DNA of 64,000 bases, from positions 257,624 through 321,623 of the forward strand of contig DGNO01000002.1 in the NCBI GenBank assembly GCA_002389665.1, given 5' to 3'. Below are positions 49,309-60,563 of this stretch, one piece after another (the stretch's first letter is position 1; every line of letters begins with the position of its first letter). The notes beneath the pieces are model-generated. The model was not told where the DNA came from and did no database searches. It saw only the letters and a program-made list of their open reading frames with translations. The position numbers and the translations under genes were made by a program. The stretch comes from Rhodobiaceae bacterium UBA4490 (GTDB lineage Bacteria; Pseudomonadota; Alphaproteobacteria; Parvibaculales; Parvibaculaceae).

Positions 49309-51027
49309 TTAGTTTGCCTGGCGCCGGAGGAAGGTTGGAATTTCCAACTGGTCTTCCTCATAGCTGGGCTGAATGAGCCCCTCTTCGGAGGGAACAGCCC
49401 GTTTTTGTTGCACCGGCTCGCGCCGGGTCTCGGTATCGCGCACCGCGTCGGGAGAGATCACGGGCTGGGCAGCCGTAGCGCGGGCGCGCACCGGCGCTCC
49501 CTGACCCAGAACCGGCTCGCGCCGCGGGGCTTCGTTTTCGGTTTCAGGGCGCTTCCGGCTGCCGGCCAGACGCTCGAAGAAGCTGGGCGCCCGTTTCACC
49601 GTCCGGCTCTGCGGCACCGGCTGGGGCCGCTGGCCGAGGAAGGACGGCATATCGTCCTTCGCTGTGCCTTCCACCCGGTCGAGCCCTTCGGGGATGTAGG
49701 GCCGCTTCGGCGCCTTTTGCTCGGAAAGCGAGCGCGGGGCTTCACCCGGCTTGTGGATGATCACCTCGGCCTCGAATTCCTTCGGGTCGAAATAAGCATC
49801 AGTCCGGCCTTCCGTTTCCGACTGAACGTGATCAGCAACGGCTGAGGCAACTTCCCGGAAGGAGGTTTCCTCTTCACCGGCACTCTCATACTCCGGTTCG
49901 GGCGCGGCAGCGGCAGGCGCTTCCTGCATCCGAACGTCTTCAGCCCGCGCCTGCGGAGCCTCAGGAGCCTGGGCGGGAGCCTGAGCGGCCTGGGGAGCAG
50001 CCTGCTGGCGGGCCACCGCTTCCACCTGCCGGCTTTCGCGCGGCTGGCCCAGCATGGCTTCTTCCACATCGATACCCGTCGCCACGACGGAGACGCGCAT
50101 GGAGCCGTTCAGATTGCTGTCGAAGGTCGAGCCGACAATGATATTGGCATCGGGGTCCACCTCGGAGCGGATGCGGTTTGCCGCTTCATCCACTTCATAG
50201 AGGGTTAGGTCCATGCCGCCGGTGATGTTGATCAGCACGCCGCGCGCGCCTTTCATCGATACTTCGTCGAGCAGCGGGTTGGAAATAGCCGCTTCCGCCG
50301 CTTCGATGGCCCGTTTCTCGCCTTCGGCTTCCCCCGTGCCCATCATGGCTTTACCCATCTCGTTCATCACCGTGCGCACATCGGCAAAGTCGAGATTGAT
50401 GAGGCCCGGCTTCATCATGAGATCGGTAATGCCGGCCACGCCCGAATGCAGCACCTCATCGGCCATGCCGAACGCATCCGCAAAGGTCGTGCGCTCGTTC
50501 GCCACCCGGAAAAGGTTCTGGTTCGGGATGATGATCAGCGTGTCGACATATTTCTGAAGCTCTTCGATGCCCTCTTCGGCAATGCGCATACGGCGCGAGC
50601 CTTCGAACTGGAAGGGCTTGGTGACGACACCGACGGTCAAAATACCAAGGTCGCGGGCCGCGCGGGCAATGACGGGCGCGCCGCCCGTGCCCGTGCCGCC
50701 GCCCATGCCGGCCGTAATGAAGACCATATGGGCGCCTTGCAGGTTGTCGTTGATCTCCGCCATGGCTTCTTCGGCCGCCGCGCAGCCGATTTCCGGACGC
50801 GAGCCTGCGCCCAGACCTTCGGTGATGTTCTCGCCGAGCTGAATGCGCCGGTCGGCAGAAGACATCTGCAGCGCCTGGGCATCCGTGTTGGCGACAACGA
50901 AGTCGCAGCCTTCAAGGCCGGCCTCGATCATGTTGTTGACCGCGTTCCCGCCGGCACCGCCGACACCGAATACGGTAATTCTGGGTTTCAGTTCCTGGTT
51001 CTTCGGGACAGTGAGATTGATGCTCAT
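49309..51027 (-). CDS. ftsZ: Cell division protein FtsZ
   Basis: 572 residues, tubulin-like GTPase that forms the Z ring. The N-terminal GTPase domain (about 14-320) has the glycine loop [13 protein letters not shown] (about 107-119) and the T7 segment [13 protein letters not shown] long Ala/Gln/Pro-rich linker (about 325-555) follows, and the conserved C-terminal peptide [12 protein letters not shown] binds FtsA and other tethers. The linker is longer than in E. coli, as is usual in alphaproteobacteria. The ATG at 51027 has AGGAGG upstream; the frame runs to 51162. A 174-base gap separates it from ftsA. Confidence 0.97.
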   Translation of the reverse strand: MSINLTVPKNQELKPRITVFGVGGAGGNAVNNMIEAGLEGCDFVVANTDAQALQMSSADRRIQLGENITEGLGAGSRPEIGCAAAEEAMAEINDNLQGAHMVFITAGMGGGTGTGGAPVIARAARDLGILTVGVVTKPFQFEGSRRMRIAEEGIEELQKYVDTLIIIPNQNLFRVANERTTFADAFGMADEVLHSGVAGITDLMMKPGLINLDFADVRTVMNEMGKAMMGTGEAEGEKRAIEAAEAAISNPLLDEVSMKGARGVLINITGGMDLTLYEVDEAANRIRSEVDPDANIIVGSTFDSNLNGSMRVSVVATGIDVEEAMLGQPRESRQVEAVARQQAAPQAAQAPAQAPEAPQARAEDVRMQEAPAAAAPEPEYESAGEEETSFREVASAVADHVQSETEGRTDAYFDPKEFEAEVIIHKPGEAPRSLSEQKAPKRPYIPEGLDRVEGTAKDDMPSFLGQRPQPVPQSRTVKRAPSFFERLAGSRKRPETENEAPRREPVLGQGAPVRARATAAQPVISPDAVRDTETRREPVQQKRAVPSEEGLIQPSYEEDQLEIPTFLRRQAN

Positions 51028-51201
51028 GTCAGCCTCCTCGTGAGTATCAAAAGTTCCGGATGCTTTTACGGGGTGCCGCCGCCGCGGCGGCCTTGCCCGC
51101 ACATCCGATGCCGCAATCAAAACTTCCGTCAGTTCGCCCCGGCGCTGTTTTTGCCGCTTCACAGCAACCGGAAGCAGTCGCGTTCCGGGTGGGACGTTCC
51201 A

Positions 51202-52512
51202 TTAGAAGTTCTCCTTCAACCAGCGGCCCAATCGCCGCAATTGCCCGCCGGAATGTTCCGGATCGGGGTCTTCGCCGCCCGAGAGAATCTCGAGCGGAGA
51301 AACTTGTGAATAGGCAAGAAGCCCCGCGCATGCCGCGAAAGCCGGTCCTGCCGTGGATTCGGCAAGGCCCGTCACCTTCAAGGGGTGGCCGACCCTTACC
51401 TGCTTGTCCAAAATCCGGGCGGCAAGCTCGCGCGCGCCATTGAGCTGCGCCGCGCCGCCCGTCAGCACCACACGCCGCCCCGCGATGCGGCCGTAGCCGC
51501 TCGCCTCGAGCCGGTCACGGACAAGCTCGAGCGTCTCTTCGAGTCGGGGCTGGATGATCCCCGTCAGCATGGAACGGGGAATGTGATTGGCGCCGTCTGA
51601 ATCGGATTCTCCCACCTGCGGCACGTCGATCAGTTCCCGCTCGTCCGAGGGGCTCGCCAGCGCGCTGCCGTAAAGAGTCTTCATTCTTTCCGCATGCGCG
51701 AGCGGCGTCGACAAACCGCGTGCAATGTCGTTGGTAATGTGAATACCCCCAATTGGAATCACATCGCAATAGACCATTACGCCTTCGAAGAAGACGGCAA
51801 GCGATGTCGTGCCGCCGCCCATGTCAATCAGCGTTACGCCGAGATCTTTTTCGTCTTCCACCAGCGCCGAAAGCCCGGCGGCATAAGGCGCGGCGGCAAT
51901 GCCGGCAATGTCGAGATGGCAGCGCTCGATGCAGAGCGCGAGATTGCGCAGCGGCCCTTTGACCGCACTGACCATATGCACTTCAACGCCGAGCTGTTCA
52001 CCGAACATGCCCTGCGGCGCGCGCACTCCCCGGCTGCCATCCACCGCGTAATTGACCGGGATGGCATGCAAAACATCGCGCCCTTCGGGCTTGTAATGCA
52101 CGCGGGCATGGGCGAGCAGGCGCTGCACATCCTCATCGCTGATCGCCTGACCTGCGAGCGAGGATTTGACCGCCACGGTCTGGCTCTTCAACTCGCCGCA
52201 GGAGACAGAGACAACGACTTCTTTGACCGTGATCCCGGCCATGCGCTCGGCGGCATCAACGGCAACGCGGATCGCCTCTTCGGTCTCGTCCATGTTGACC
52301 ACCGCCCCGCCACGCATGCCGCGCGAGACCTGATGGCCGATACCGAGCACCCGCACCGGGTGCAGACCGTCGGCCATGCGCCCCGGCTCGATCTTGGCGA
52401 TGAAGCAGGCGATCTTACTGGTGCCGATATCCAGCGCCGTAACGATACCCGGCCGGCTGGAGGAAACGGGACGGCCCTGCATGTTCTTATTCCCGAGGCT
52501 CATCATATTCAT
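51202..52512 (-). CDS. ftsA: Cell division protein FtsA
   Basis: 436 residues, actin-like membrane tether for FtsZ. The N-terminal phosphate motif ALDIGTSKIACFIAK is followed by the 1C domain (VVSVSCGELKSQTVAV) and the later phosphate and adenosine motifs VTLIDMGGGTTSLAVF and RRVVLTGGAAQLNGA. The C-terminal QLRRLGRWLKENF is a plausible amphipathic membrane helix. Its start overlaps the ftsQ stop (ATGA), so translation is coupled. Confidence 0.96.
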   Translation of the reverse strand: MNMMSLGNKNMQGRPVSSSRPGIVTALDIGTSKIACFIAKIEPGRMADGLHPVRVLGIGHQVSRGMRGGAVVNMDETEEAIRVAVDAAERMAGITVKEVVVSVSCGELKSQTVAVKSSLAGQAISDEDVQRLLAHARVHYKPEGRDVLHAIPVNYAVDGSRGVRAPQGMFGEQLGVEVHMVSAVKGPLRNLALCIERCHLDIAGIAAAPYAAGLSALVEDEKDLGVTLIDMGGGTTSLAVFFEGVMVYCDVIPIGGIHITNDIARGLSTPLAHAERMKTLYGSALASPSDERELIDVPQVGESDSDGANHIPRSMLTGIIQPRLEETLELVRDRLEASGYGRIAGRRVVLTGGAAQLNGARELAARILDKQVRVGHPLKVTGLAESTAGPAFAACAGLLAYSQVSPLEILSGGEDPDPEHSGGQLRRLGRWLKENF

Positions 52513-53516
52513 GTCGCGCTCCCCTTGGCGCGCTCGCGCCCAAGATCGTTCACGCCGGAAGCTGCCCGCCGGGCCGCTGCATCGGGAGTAAGACGGATGG
52601 TGAAGCGGTCGGGCAGGCGCAGATCAATCGCCTCGATATCGCGCGCCAGCACCCGGTGGCTGTTTTCAATGGCAACGAGTTCGGCAAGCGCGCGTTCCAC
52701 ATGGCGCTCCGGCAGAAGCACATCGACGCCGTTTTCAAGGCGCAGGTTCCAGCGCCGGTCCCCCACCCGCACGGCCGCGCGCACCCGCGAATGCAGCGCC
52801 GGCCACTGCGCCAGAAGTTCCTGGATGACGGGCGCCTCATCGGCGGCCCCATGACCGACGACAAGCGGCAGATGGGCATAATCCTCGATATGGTTTTCGG
52901 TGATCGGCTGACCTTCCCTGTCCACAATGGCAAGACGCCCGCCCCGCTGCCAGACGGCATAGGGCACACGTTCGTTCAGTTCCACGTGAATACGGTCCGG
53001 CCAGAAGCGCGTGACGCTGGCCGAGGCCACCCAATCGAGCCGCTCAAGCCGTTCGCGCGCCGCTTCCACATCGACGAGGAAGATCGACATGCCGCGCTCG
53101 ACATTGAGCGCCTGCATGACATCGCGCACCGGTGTGCGGCCCCGCCCTTCCACCGTCACGTCCTGCACGGAAAAGCCTGCGCCCGCGATCATACGGTGCG
53201 TGCCGGCCACAAGCGAGCTGCCGGCGGCTGCAAAATGCCCGCCGACCATGAGGCCATAGAAGACAGCAAAGACCACCAGCATGCCTGCCAGCGCAGCAAG
53301 CGGCATGGCCGAAACATCTCCTCTGCGCAGCGCGGAGAAAAAGCGCGCGAAACGGCTCGGCGGGCGCTGCTTGCGCCGGCCGAATTCACGCGCCTTTTTG
53401 CGCGGCTTGCCCGGAGCTGCCGCGCTCACCTTGCGGCGGCCTGCCGTGCCCCCTTTACGGGTGCGCGGGCTTGCCTGCGCTTGGCGCTTACTGGTTGAGC
53501 GTGTCACCGGCGGCAT
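52509..53516 (-). CDS. ftsQ: Cell division protein FtsQ
   Basis: 335 residues. A basic cytoplasmic N-terminus (about 1-70, rich in Arg, Lys and Pro) precedes one membrane helix (about 71-93, [20 protein letters not shown]). The periplasmic POTRA ([21 protein letters not shown]) and the beta domain follow ([18 protein letters not shown]). It links FtsL/FtsB to the rest of the divisome. The start overlaps the ddl end by 13 bases. Confidence 0.93.
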   Translation of the reverse strand: MPPVTRSTSKRQAQASPRTRKGGTAGRRKVSAAAPGKPRKKAREFGRRKQRPPSRFARFFSALRRGDVSAMPLAALAGMLVVFAVFYGLMVGGHFAAAGSSLVAGTHRMIAGAGFSVQDVTVEGRGRTPVRDVMQALNVERGMSIFLVDVEAARERLERLDWVASASVTRFWPDRIHVELNERVPYAVWQRGGRLAIVDREGQPITENHIEDYAHLPLVVGHGAADEAPVIQELLAQWPALHSRVRAAVRVGDRRWNLRLENGVDVLLPERHVERALAELVAIENSHRVLARDIEAIDLRLPDRFTIRLTPDAAARRAASGVNDLGRERAKGSAT

Positions 53517-54430
53517 GACGCATCCTCCACCATCCAGGAAACCAGATCTTCGTAGGAATAACCGGCGCGGGCGGCGAGCTCGGGCACGAGCGAGGTCGGC
53601 GTCATGCCCGGCTGGGTGTTCACTTCCAAAAGCACCACGCCGCTCGCACCTTTCGTTTCATCGAAACGGAAATCGGCCCGGCTGACACCGCGGCAGCCCA
53701 ACGCCTCATGCGCGGCTTTCGTCACCGCCTGCACATGGGCATAAATATCCGCCTCAATGGGTGCTGGCAGAATGTGATCGGAGCCGCCGGCCTTGTATTT
53801 CGCCTCGTAATCATAGAAGGCGGTGTTGGCGACGATCTCCGTCACATCGAACATTTCCTCACCCATCACCGCGCAGGTCAGCTCGCGGCCGGGGATATAG
53901 CGCTCCACCATGACGAGCTCACCGAGGTTCCATTTCTCCGAGCTCAGCTCCGCTGGCGGGCGGTTTTCGCCCTGGCGCACGATGTGAACGCCGACGCTCG
54001 AGCCCTGATTGACCGGCTTGATCACATAAGGCGTGTCCATGACATGGCCCTTGGCCGCTTCCGCGCGCGTCACGACAACACTTTCCGTGACGGGCAGGCC
54101 TGCGGCGCGGAAAATGTGCTTGGCCATTTCCTTGTCCATGGCAAGCGAGGAGGCCAGAACGCCGGAATGGGTGTAAGGCAGCTCCAGAATTTCCAGAACG
54201 CCCTGCACGCAGCCATCCTCGCCCCACTCGCCGTGCAGCGCATTGAAGACCACATCGGGGCGCAGCTCCTGCAAAACCGCCGGCAGGTCATGGCCCGCAT
54301 CGATTTCGCTCACCCGGTAGCCCGCGCGGCGCAGCGCATCGGCGCAGCCCTTGCCGGAGGAAAGGCTGACCTCCCGCTCCGCGCTCCAGCCGCCCATCAG
54401 AACGGCGACATGGGTGTTCTTCCCGCTCAT
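53504..54430 (-). CDS. ddl: D-alanine--D-alanine ligase
   Basis: 308 residues, an ATP-grasp enzyme that makes the D-Ala-D-Ala end of the peptidoglycan stem. Characteristic parts are [18 protein letters not shown], the ATP-grasp stretch [16 protein letters not shown], and [16 protein letters not shown] at the metal site. The ATG at 54430 overlaps the murB stop (ATGA); the frame is open upstream to 54610 but that part lies inside murB. Confidence 0.97.
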   Translation of the reverse strand: MSGKNTHVAVLMGGWSAEREVSLSSGKGCADALRRAGYRVSEIDAGHDLPAVLQELRPDVVFNALHGEWGEDGCVQGVLEILELPYTHSGVLASSLAMDKEMAKHIFRAAGLPVTESVVVTRAEAAKGHVMDTPYVIKPVNQGSSVGVHIVRQGENRPPAELSSEKWNLGELVMVERYIPGRELTCAVMGEEMFDVTEIVANTAFYDYEAKYKAGGSDHILPAPIEADIYAHVQAVTKAAHEALGCRGVSRADFRFDETKGASGVVLLEVNTQPGMTPTSLVPELAARAGYSYEDLVSWMVEDASCRR

Positions 54431-55344
54431 GCAGCCTCTCCGATGCGTTTGATTTCCCATTGCAGCTCGATGCCGCTCGTCTTTTTCACGCGCGCGCGCA
54501 CTTCCTCGCCCAGCGTTTCGATATCGCGGGCCGTCGCATCGCCGGTATTGATGAGGAAATTGCAATGCATTTCCGACACCTGCGCGCCGCCGACTTTCAG
54601 CCCCCGGCATCCGGCGGCATCCACAAGCTGCCAGGCCTTGCCGCCTTCCGGGTTCTTGAAGGTCGAGCCGCCCGTGCGCGATTTGATGGGCTGCGCGTTT
54701 TCCCGGTGCTCCTGCACCTCCGCCATGCGTTTGGCGATGGCGTCTTTGTCTCCCTTGCGCCCTTCAAGGATCGCGGAAGTGAAAATCAGATCGCCCGCCA
54801 CATCCGTGTGCCGGTAGGAAAAGCCCATATCGGCAGGCGTGAGGCGAATGATCTCACCCTGCCGCGTCACGGCTTCCGCCTCCACGAACACGTCTTTCGT
54901 TTCCCCGCCATGGGCGCCCGCATTCATGCGCAGCGCGCCGCCGATGGAGCCGGGAATACCGCGGTAAAATTCAAGCCCTTCAATGCCTGCTTCCATGGCC
55001 GCGCGCGAGACCATGGCATCGAGCATGGCCGTGCCGACTTCCAGGCGCGTTTCGCCGATCTTGCGTGCGCCCGCAAATGCGCGTCCGAGGCGGATCACCA
55101 CCCCTTTGACGCCGCCGTCCCGGACCAGAAGATTGGAGCCGACGCCGATAACCGTCACCGGCACATCCGCCGGGCAGTCTTTCAGGAAAGCGGCAAGGTC
55201 ATCCCGGTCCGCTGGGCGAAACAGCACTTCGGCAGGCCCGCCGACGCGGAACCAGGTAAACTCGGCCAGCGGCGCGTTCTCGGTAAGCTCGCCGCGCACC
55301 TGCGGCAGCCGCGCCATCAGGGAAGAAGCCTGAACAGCATTCAT
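54427..55344 (-). CDS. murB: UDP-N-acetylenolpyruvoylglucosamine reductase
   Basis: 305 residues. It reduces enolpyruvyl-UDP-GlcNAc to UDP-MurNAc with FAD and NADPH. The FAD domain contains [19 protein letters not shown] and [22 protein letters not shown], with catalytic residues in [21 protein letters not shown]. It is the second of the murC-murB-ddl run and overlaps murC by four bases (ATGA). Confidence 0.97.
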   Translation of the reverse strand: MNAVQASSLMARLPQVRGELTENAPLAEFTWFRVGGPAEVLFRPADRDDLAAFLKDCPADVPVTVIGVGSNLLVRDGGVKGVVIRLGRAFAGARKIGETRLEVGTAMLDAMVSRAAMEAGIEGLEFYRGIPGSIGGALRMNAGAHGGETKDVFVEAEAVTRQGEIIRLTPADMGFSYRHTDVAGDLIFTSAILEGRKGDKDAIAKRMAEVQEHRENAQPIKSRTGGSTFKNPEGGKAWQLVDAAGCRGLKVGGAQVSEMHCNFLINTGDATARDIETLGEEVRARVKKTSGIELQWEIKRIGEAA

Positions 55345-56759
55345 GCGCCCCCTCCCTTCAGCTTTTTCAAATCCTCAGGAAGCGCGTTTGCCCATTGCGT
55401 GATGCTACCCGCACCGAGACAGACCACCATGTCGCCGGGCTGGGCCATATCGGCGATGAGGCCCGGCAGCTCTTCCGGTCCTTCGAACGCCATCACGTTC
55501 CGGTGGCCCCGGTCCCGCAGGCCTTGTACGAGCGCGGCGCTGTCAAAGCCTTCGATCGGGCTCTCGCCTGCCGCATAGACCGGCGCGACCAGCACCGTGT
55601 CGGCATCGTTGAAGCATTGGCAGAACTGATCGAAAAGATCGCGCAGGCGTGTGAAACGATGCGGCTGAACGACAGCGACGATTTTACCCTCGGCCGCGGA
55701 ACGGGCGGCCTGCAGCACGGCGGAAATTTCCACCGGGTGATGGCCGTAATCGTCATAGACCTGCACGCCGTTCCATTCACCCGTGCGGGTGAAGCGGCGC
55801 TTGACCCCGCCGAAACCTTCCAGCGCCTTGCGGATCGTTTCGCCGGGCACACCCATTTCGCTGGCCGCACCGATGGCCGCCAGGCTGTTGAGCACATTAT
55901 GCGTGCCGGGCATGGGCAGTTTCATGCCGGGCATCTCGATCACCTCACCCGTGCGGCGCTTCGTGATCGTGACGTCGAAGACGCTGAAGCCGTTTTCCGT
56001 ACGGATATTGCTGGCGCGCACATCCGCCTGCGGGCTCGTGCCGTAGGTCACGACCCAGCGGTCTTTCACCTTGCCGATCAGCGCCTGCACTTCCGGATGG
56101 TCGATGCACATGACCGCAAAACCGTAGAAGGGTACGCTTTCAACGAAATTCAGGAAGGCCTGACGGATCGCATCGAAACTGCCGTAATGGTCGAGATGTT
56201 CCGGGTCGACATTCGTCACGACCGCAATGGTCGAGGGCAGTTTCAGGAAAGTGCCGTCGGATTCGTCCGCTTCCACCACCATCCAGTCGCCGTCGCCAAG
56301 GCGTGCATTGGTGCCATACGCGTTGATGATGCCGCCATTGATGACCGTCGGGTCGAAATCCGCCGCATCCAGAATGGAGGCGACCATGGAAGTCGTCGTC
56401 GTCTTGCCGTGCGTGCCGCCAATGGCGATGCAGGATTTCAGCCGCATCAGCTCGGCCAGCATCTCCGCCCGGCGCACGATGGGCATCATCCGGGCGCGCG
56501 CTTCCACAAGCTCGGGATTGTCCGGTTTGATCGCCGTGGAGACGACCAGCACCTGCGCTTCGGCAATATTCTCCGCTGCATGGCCGATATCGACCGCAAT
56601 GCCGAGCGCGCGCAGGCGCTTTACATTGGCGCTGTCGGCCACGTCGCTGCCGCGCACCTTATAACCGAGATTGCGCATGACCTCGGCAATGCCGCTCATG
56701 CCGATGCCGCCAATCCCCACGAAATGGATGACGCCGATATCAAGAGGTGCCGGCTTCAT
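55341..56759 (-). CDS. murC: UDP-N-acetylmuramate--L-alanine ligase
   Basis: 472 residues, Mur ligase family. The N-terminal [17 protein letters not shown] is the UDP-binding fold; the P-loop [11 protein letters not shown] is at about 114-124. Later motifs are EADESDGTF and [15 protein letters not shown]. It adds the first amino acid to UDP-MurNAc. It follows murG with overlapping stop and start. Confidence 0.97.
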   Translation of the reverse strand: MKPAPLDIGVIHFVGIGGIGMSGIAEVMRNLGYKVRGSDVADSANVKRLRALGIAVDIGHAAENIAEAQVLVVSTAIKPDNPELVEARARMMPIVRRAEMLAELMRLKSCIAIGGTHGKTTTTSMVASILDAADFDPTVINGGIINAYGTNARLGDGDWMVVEADESDGTFLKLPSTIAVVTNVDPEHLDHYGSFDAIRQAFLNFVESVPFYGFAVMCIDHPEVQALIGKVKDRWVVTYGTSPQADVRASNIRTENGFSVFDVTITKRRTGEVIEMPGMKLPMPGTHNVLNSLAAIGAASEMGVPGETIRKALEGFGGVKRRFTRTGEWNGVQVYDDYGHHPVEISAVLQAARSAAEGKIVAVVQPHRFTRLRDLFDQFCQCFNDADTVLVAPVYAAGESPIEGFDSAALVQGLRDRGHRNVMAFEGPEELPGLIADMAQPGDMVVCLGAGSITQWANALPEDLKKLKGGGA

Positions 56760-57976
56760 CGCGCATACTCCTTCACACTACTCATTTTAAGGGCGTTCTC
56801 GCCCGCATCTTTGCCGCTGGGCAGCGCCTTCGCCGCGCCGCGCGTGCCAAGACGCTCTCTTTTTCCAAGCGCCAGACGTTCGACAAGATCGGCAAGGCGC
56901 GTCACCGCATCGGGCCGGCCCTGCTTCTGGGCCGCCGCTGCCGCCGAGGCCAGCAGATCCGGGCTATTCATCAGTTCGGTGAGCCGCGCAGCCAGCGCGC
57001 CGGGCGTGAAAACCTCTTGCTCGATCATCCAGCCCGCTCCGCTCGACGAGAGAAGCTCGGCATTCGCCTTCTGGTCCTGATCGATGGAATGGGGCAGCGG
57101 CACGAGGAGCGAGGGACGGCCGATCACCGCAAGCTCACTTACCGTCGAGGCCCCTGCCCGCCCGATCACGAGATGGGCGCGGGCAATGCGTGCCGGCATG
57201 TCATCGAAGAAGGAAGAAAGCTCCGCCTCGATCCCGGCTTCCTCATAAGCGGCTTTGACGCGGGCGAGATCTTCTTCCCGCGCCTGCTGCACGAGCTTCA
57301 GGCGATTGCGCAACACTTCCGGCAGCTGCGCGAGTGCCGCCGGCACCACATCGCTCATCACCCTTGCGCCCTGGCTGCCGCCGGTAACAAGCAGGTGGAA
57401 AGGTTCATCCGCGCGCGGCGCCTGATAAGGCGCGCCCGCATGAGCCATGGCCGCATCGCGCACCGGATTGCCGGTCACTTCGACCTTATGAGCATCCTGC
57501 GCGCGCAGATATTTCGGCGCTTCAAACGTGGAGGCCAGCGCATCGACGAAGCGCGCGGCGAGCCGGTTCACGCGGCCAAGTACCGCATTTTGTTCATGCA
57601 CGCATGTCGGGATGCGCCGCGCAGCAGCCGCCAGAACCGGCGGCAGCGTCGGATAGCCGCCAAAGCCGATAACGGCGCTCGGCTTGATACGCCCGTAAAT
57701 CGAATAGGATTGCGCGGTGCCCGAAAAGATCTTCCATAGTGAGGAGAGCACCCCGGCGAGGCCGGGCCCGGCAATCGTCGCCGCCGGCACCGCATAAATA
57801 TCGGCCTGCGGGAACCAGTGCTCGAAACGCTGTACGCGTTCATCCGTCAAGAGCACCACCTCGTGGCCGCGGCGGCCAAGCTCCTGCGCCAATGCCTGAC
57901 CGGGAAAGAGATGGCCGCCAGTGCCGCCCGCGGCGATCACGATGGGTCCGGCAAGGTGAAGCTTATCCGCCATCAT
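56756..57976 (-). CDS. murG: UDP-N-acetylglucosamine--lipid I transferase
   Basis: 406 residues, GT-B fold. It adds GlcNAc to lipid I on the inner face of the membrane to make lipid II. The N-terminal [19 protein letters not shown] and the second-domain [14 protein letters not shown], followed by [17 protein letters not shown], are its hallmarks. The two adjacent ATGs at 57976 and 57973 overlap the ftsW stop. Confidence 0.96.
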   Translation of the reverse strand: MMADKLHLAGPIVIAAGGTGGHLFPGQALAQELGRRGHEVVLLTDERVQRFEHWFPQADIYAVPAATIAGPGLAGVLSSLWKIFSGTAQSYSIYGRIKPSAVIGFGGYPTLPPVLAAAARRIPTCVHEQNAVLGRVNRLAARFVDALASTFEAPKYLRAQDAHKVEVTGNPVRDAAMAHAGAPYQAPRADEPFHLLVTGGSQGARVMSDVVPAALAQLPEVLRNRLKLVQQAREEDLARVKAAYEEAGIEAELSSFFDDMPARIARAHLVIGRAGASTVSELAVIGRPSLLVPLPHSIDQDQKANAELLSSSGAGWMIEQEVFTPGALAARLTELMNSPDLLASAAAAAQKQGRPDAVTRLADLVERLALGKRERLGTRGAAKALPSGKDAGENALKMSSVKEYAR

Positions 57977-59121
57977 GCGAACGCCCTCCCCATTGCCATG
58001 GGCTGCGCGAGAGACGCGCCCGCGCGGCGGCGAGTAAGCGCGAGCAGCATGCCAAGCGTCAGCGCCACCGCCAGAAGCGAGGAGCCGCCATAAGAAATGA
58101 AAGGCAGCGTCATGCCTTTGGCAGGCAAAAGGTTGACGTTCACCGCCATATTGATGAGTGCCTGCACGCCGATCAGAAGCACGAGGCCTGAGGCGGACAG
58201 CTGCACGAAAAGATCGCTCTCGCCGCGCGCGCGCATCAACGTGCGCACCACGATGAAACCGAAAAGCCCGATGATCAGAAGTCCGGCAAAGACGCCGTAT
58301 TCTTCCGCCGCCACCGCAAAGATAAAATCGGTATGGGCGTCGGGCAGAATGCGTTTCACCTCGCCCTCGCCGGGCCCGCGCCCTAGAAAGCCGCCTGCCT
58401 TGAACGCATCGAGCGCCCGGTCGATCTGATAGGTATCGCCCGATTCCGGGTTGATGAACCGGTCCACGCGGCTCGTCACATGCGGCACGAAGCTATAAGC
58501 CATAAGCGCACCGGCCAGCGCCACCGTGCCGATGGAGCCGATCCAGAACCAGGAAAGACCGGAGAAGAAGAAGAGCGCCACCAGAATGATCGTGAGCAGC
58601 GAGAGCTGGCCGAAATCGGGCTGCATCACCAGCACGAAGGCCGTCGCCCCGTAAAGGCCAAGAGCAAAGGGCACACCCGCAATCTTCTTGCGCGCGCCTT
58701 CGGCAAAGAGCCAGGCGACCAGCACCACGAAGGCGGGCTTCATGAATTCCGACGGCTGGATCGAGAACGGCCCGATGCTGAGCCAGCGCGTTGCGCCCTT
58801 GATCTCGGGACCCACAGCGAGCGTTGCCAGCATAAGAAAAAACGCCCCGCCAAAAACGATGAGCGCAAGGCGGCGCACCTGGCGGACGGAAAGCATGGAA
58901 ACGCCGATCAGGATGACCAGCGCCGGCACCAGGAAAATCATCTGGCGATAGACGAAATGGAAATTCGGCAGGTTGAGCCGCTGCGCCACCGCCGGGCTTG
59001 CCGCCAGCGAGAGCACGATGCCGAGCACGATGAGCCCGCCAATCGCCAGCAAGGTCCAGCGGTCGACGGTCCACCACCATTCGCTAATCGGCGTGCGGTT
59101 CGTGCGGGAAAGGCGCATCAT
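57973..59121 (-). CDS. ftsW: SEDS-family division glycosyltransferase FtsW
   Basis: 382 residues with about ten transmembrane helices. Conserved segments include GATRWLSIGPFSIQPSEFMKPAF and KRILPDAHTDFIFAVAAEEYG, and the C-terminal PFISYGGSSLLAVALTLGML. FtsW polymerises lipid II with its penicillin-binding partner at the septum. The start overlaps the murD stop (ATGA). Confidence 0.96.
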   Translation of the reverse strand: MMRLSRTNRTPISEWWWTVDRWTLLAIGGLIVLGIVLSLAASPAVAQRLNLPNFHFVYRQMIFLVPALVILIGVSMLSVRQVRRLALIVFGGAFFLMLATLAVGPEIKGATRWLSIGPFSIQPSEFMKPAFVVLVAWLFAEGARKKIAGVPFALGLYGATAFVLVMQPDFGQLSLLTIILVALFFFSGLSWFWIGSIGTVALAGALMAYSFVPHVTSRVDRFINPESGDTYQIDRALDAFKAGGFLGRGPGEGEVKRILPDAHTDFIFAVAAEEYGVFAGLLIIGLFGFIVVRTLMRARGESDLFVQLSASGLVLLIGVQALINMAVNVNLLPAKGMTLPFISYGGSSLLAVALTLGMLLALTRRRAGASLAQPMAMGRAFA

Positions 59122-60545
59122 GGCGTCACCTCCCCGGCCGTGCCGGCTTCTGCCTTACCGAGCCGCGCCAGCACCGCCTTGCGGAAACTGTCGCCGCGTT
59201 CTTCGAAATTGGCGAACTGATCGAAGGAAGCGCAGGCCGGTGCAAGCAGCACGACTTTGTCCATGGGCGCCGCATCGCTCGCCGCATCGGTATGAGCTTT
59301 AGCGACAGCACTGCCGAGCGTACCGGCCAACACCGTTTCCACTTTACCTTTCAGCGTTTCAGCGAAAGCTTCCGCCGCCTGGCCGATCAGATAGGCCTTG
59401 CGGATACGCGGAAAGAACGGCTCGAGCGGCGCGATACCGCCTTCTTTCGCCACGCCGCCCGCAATCCAATAGATATTGTCATAGGTGCCGAGGGATTTTT
59501 CTGCCGCATCCGCGTTCGTCGCCTTGCTGTCATTGACGAAACGCACACCCGCCTCTTCGGCCACGATTTCCATCCGGTGCGCAAGGCCGGCGAAGCTCTC
59601 GAAGGAATCGAGAATCCGGTCGCGCGGGAAACCGAGGCTGCGCCCCACCGCATAGGCAATAGCGGCATTCTGCCAATTATGCGCGCCTGCCAGCGTTTTC
59701 ATCGGTTTCAAATTGCCGACGGTGACGCATTGCGTGCCCGTATTATCGTAAAGCACCCCGTCGAGCACATAAATGCCGCGGCCGATCGCCTTGCCGACGG
59801 AAACCGGCACCACCCGCTGCAAGCCCTTACCGAGGAGACGTGAACAGATTTGCGCGCTGGCGGGGGTGTCGATCCCCACCATCGCATCGTCCCCTGCCGC
59901 TTGGCGGGCAAAGAGTTTCTCTTTGACCGCCGCATAGCCATCCAGCGAGCCATGACGGTCGATATGATCCGGTGTGATATTCGTTAGAATGCCGATGCTT
60001 GGATGCAGATGCGGGGCAAGGTCGATCTGATAGGAAGAAATCTCGATCACATAGACCGTGTTGGGACGCGGCGCGGCAAGCTCAAGCACGGGCTTGCCGA
60101 TATTACCGCCGACCTGTGCGTCGCGCCCGCAAAAAGCCGCCATATGCCCGATCAGCGCCGTGGTCGTCGATTTGCCATTCGTGCCTGTAATGGCAATGAA
60201 AGGCACTTCCGTCTCTGCCGCATCGAGCGCCATCTTAAAAAGCTCGATATCGCCGATGACCGGCACATTCAGTTTCTTCGCGCGCTTGACGACGTCATGG
60301 GGCTCGGGATGCGTGAGCGGCACGCCGGGGCTGAGAAGCAGCGCCTCGATGCCGTGCCAGTCACCCGAATAAAGATCTTTGACGGCAAAGCCTTCCGCTT
60401 CCGCCTCCGCGCGCCGCGTTTCATTGTCATCCCAGACCAGCACCTCCGCCCCGCTTTCACGCAAGGCGCGCGCGCTCACGAGCCCCGAGCGGCCAAGCCC
60501 GAAGACGGCGATACGCGATCCTTGATATTGCGGCACGTTAAGCAT
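59118..60545 (-). CDS. murD: UDP-N-acetylmuramoyl-L-alanine--D-glutamate ligase
   Basis: 475 residues. A Rossmann-like N-terminus (RIAVFGLGRSGLVSARAL) is followed by the P-loop GTNGKSTTT at 121-129 and the central NITPDHIDRHGSLDGYAAVK. The final part has FVNDSKATNADAA and LLAPACASFDQF. It adds D-glutamate. It is 18 bases downstream of mraY. Confidence 0.97.
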   Translation of the reverse strand: MLNVPQYQGSRIAVFGLGRSGLVSARALRESGAEVLVWDDNETRRAEAEAEGFAVKDLYSGDWHGIEALLLSPGVPLTHPEPHDVVKRAKKLNVPVIGDIELFKMALDAAETEVPFIAITGTNGKSTTTALIGHMAAFCGRDAQVGGNIGKPVLELAAPRPNTVYVIEISSYQIDLAPHLHPSIGILTNITPDHIDRHGSLDGYAAVKEKLFARQAAGDDAMVGIDTPASAQICSRLLGKGLQRVVPVSVGKAIGRGIYVLDGVLYDNTGTQCVTVGNLKPMKTLAGAHNWQNAAIAYAVGRSLGFPRDRILDSFESFAGLAHRMEIVAEEAGVRFVNDSKATNADAAEKSLGTYDNIYWIAGGVAKEGGIAPLEPFFPRIRKAYLIGQAAEAFAETLKGKVETVLAGTLGSAVAKAHTDAASDAAPMDKVVLLAPACASFDQFANFEERGDSFRKAVLARLGKAEAGTAGEVTP

Positions 60546-60563
60546 GGGACTGAACGCGGACTC

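Noticed and set aside
49122..49361. A 79-codon minus-strand frame between ftsZ and lpxC
   Set aside because: It runs through the terminator hairpin and into the ftsZ end, and the protein-like part has no start codon.
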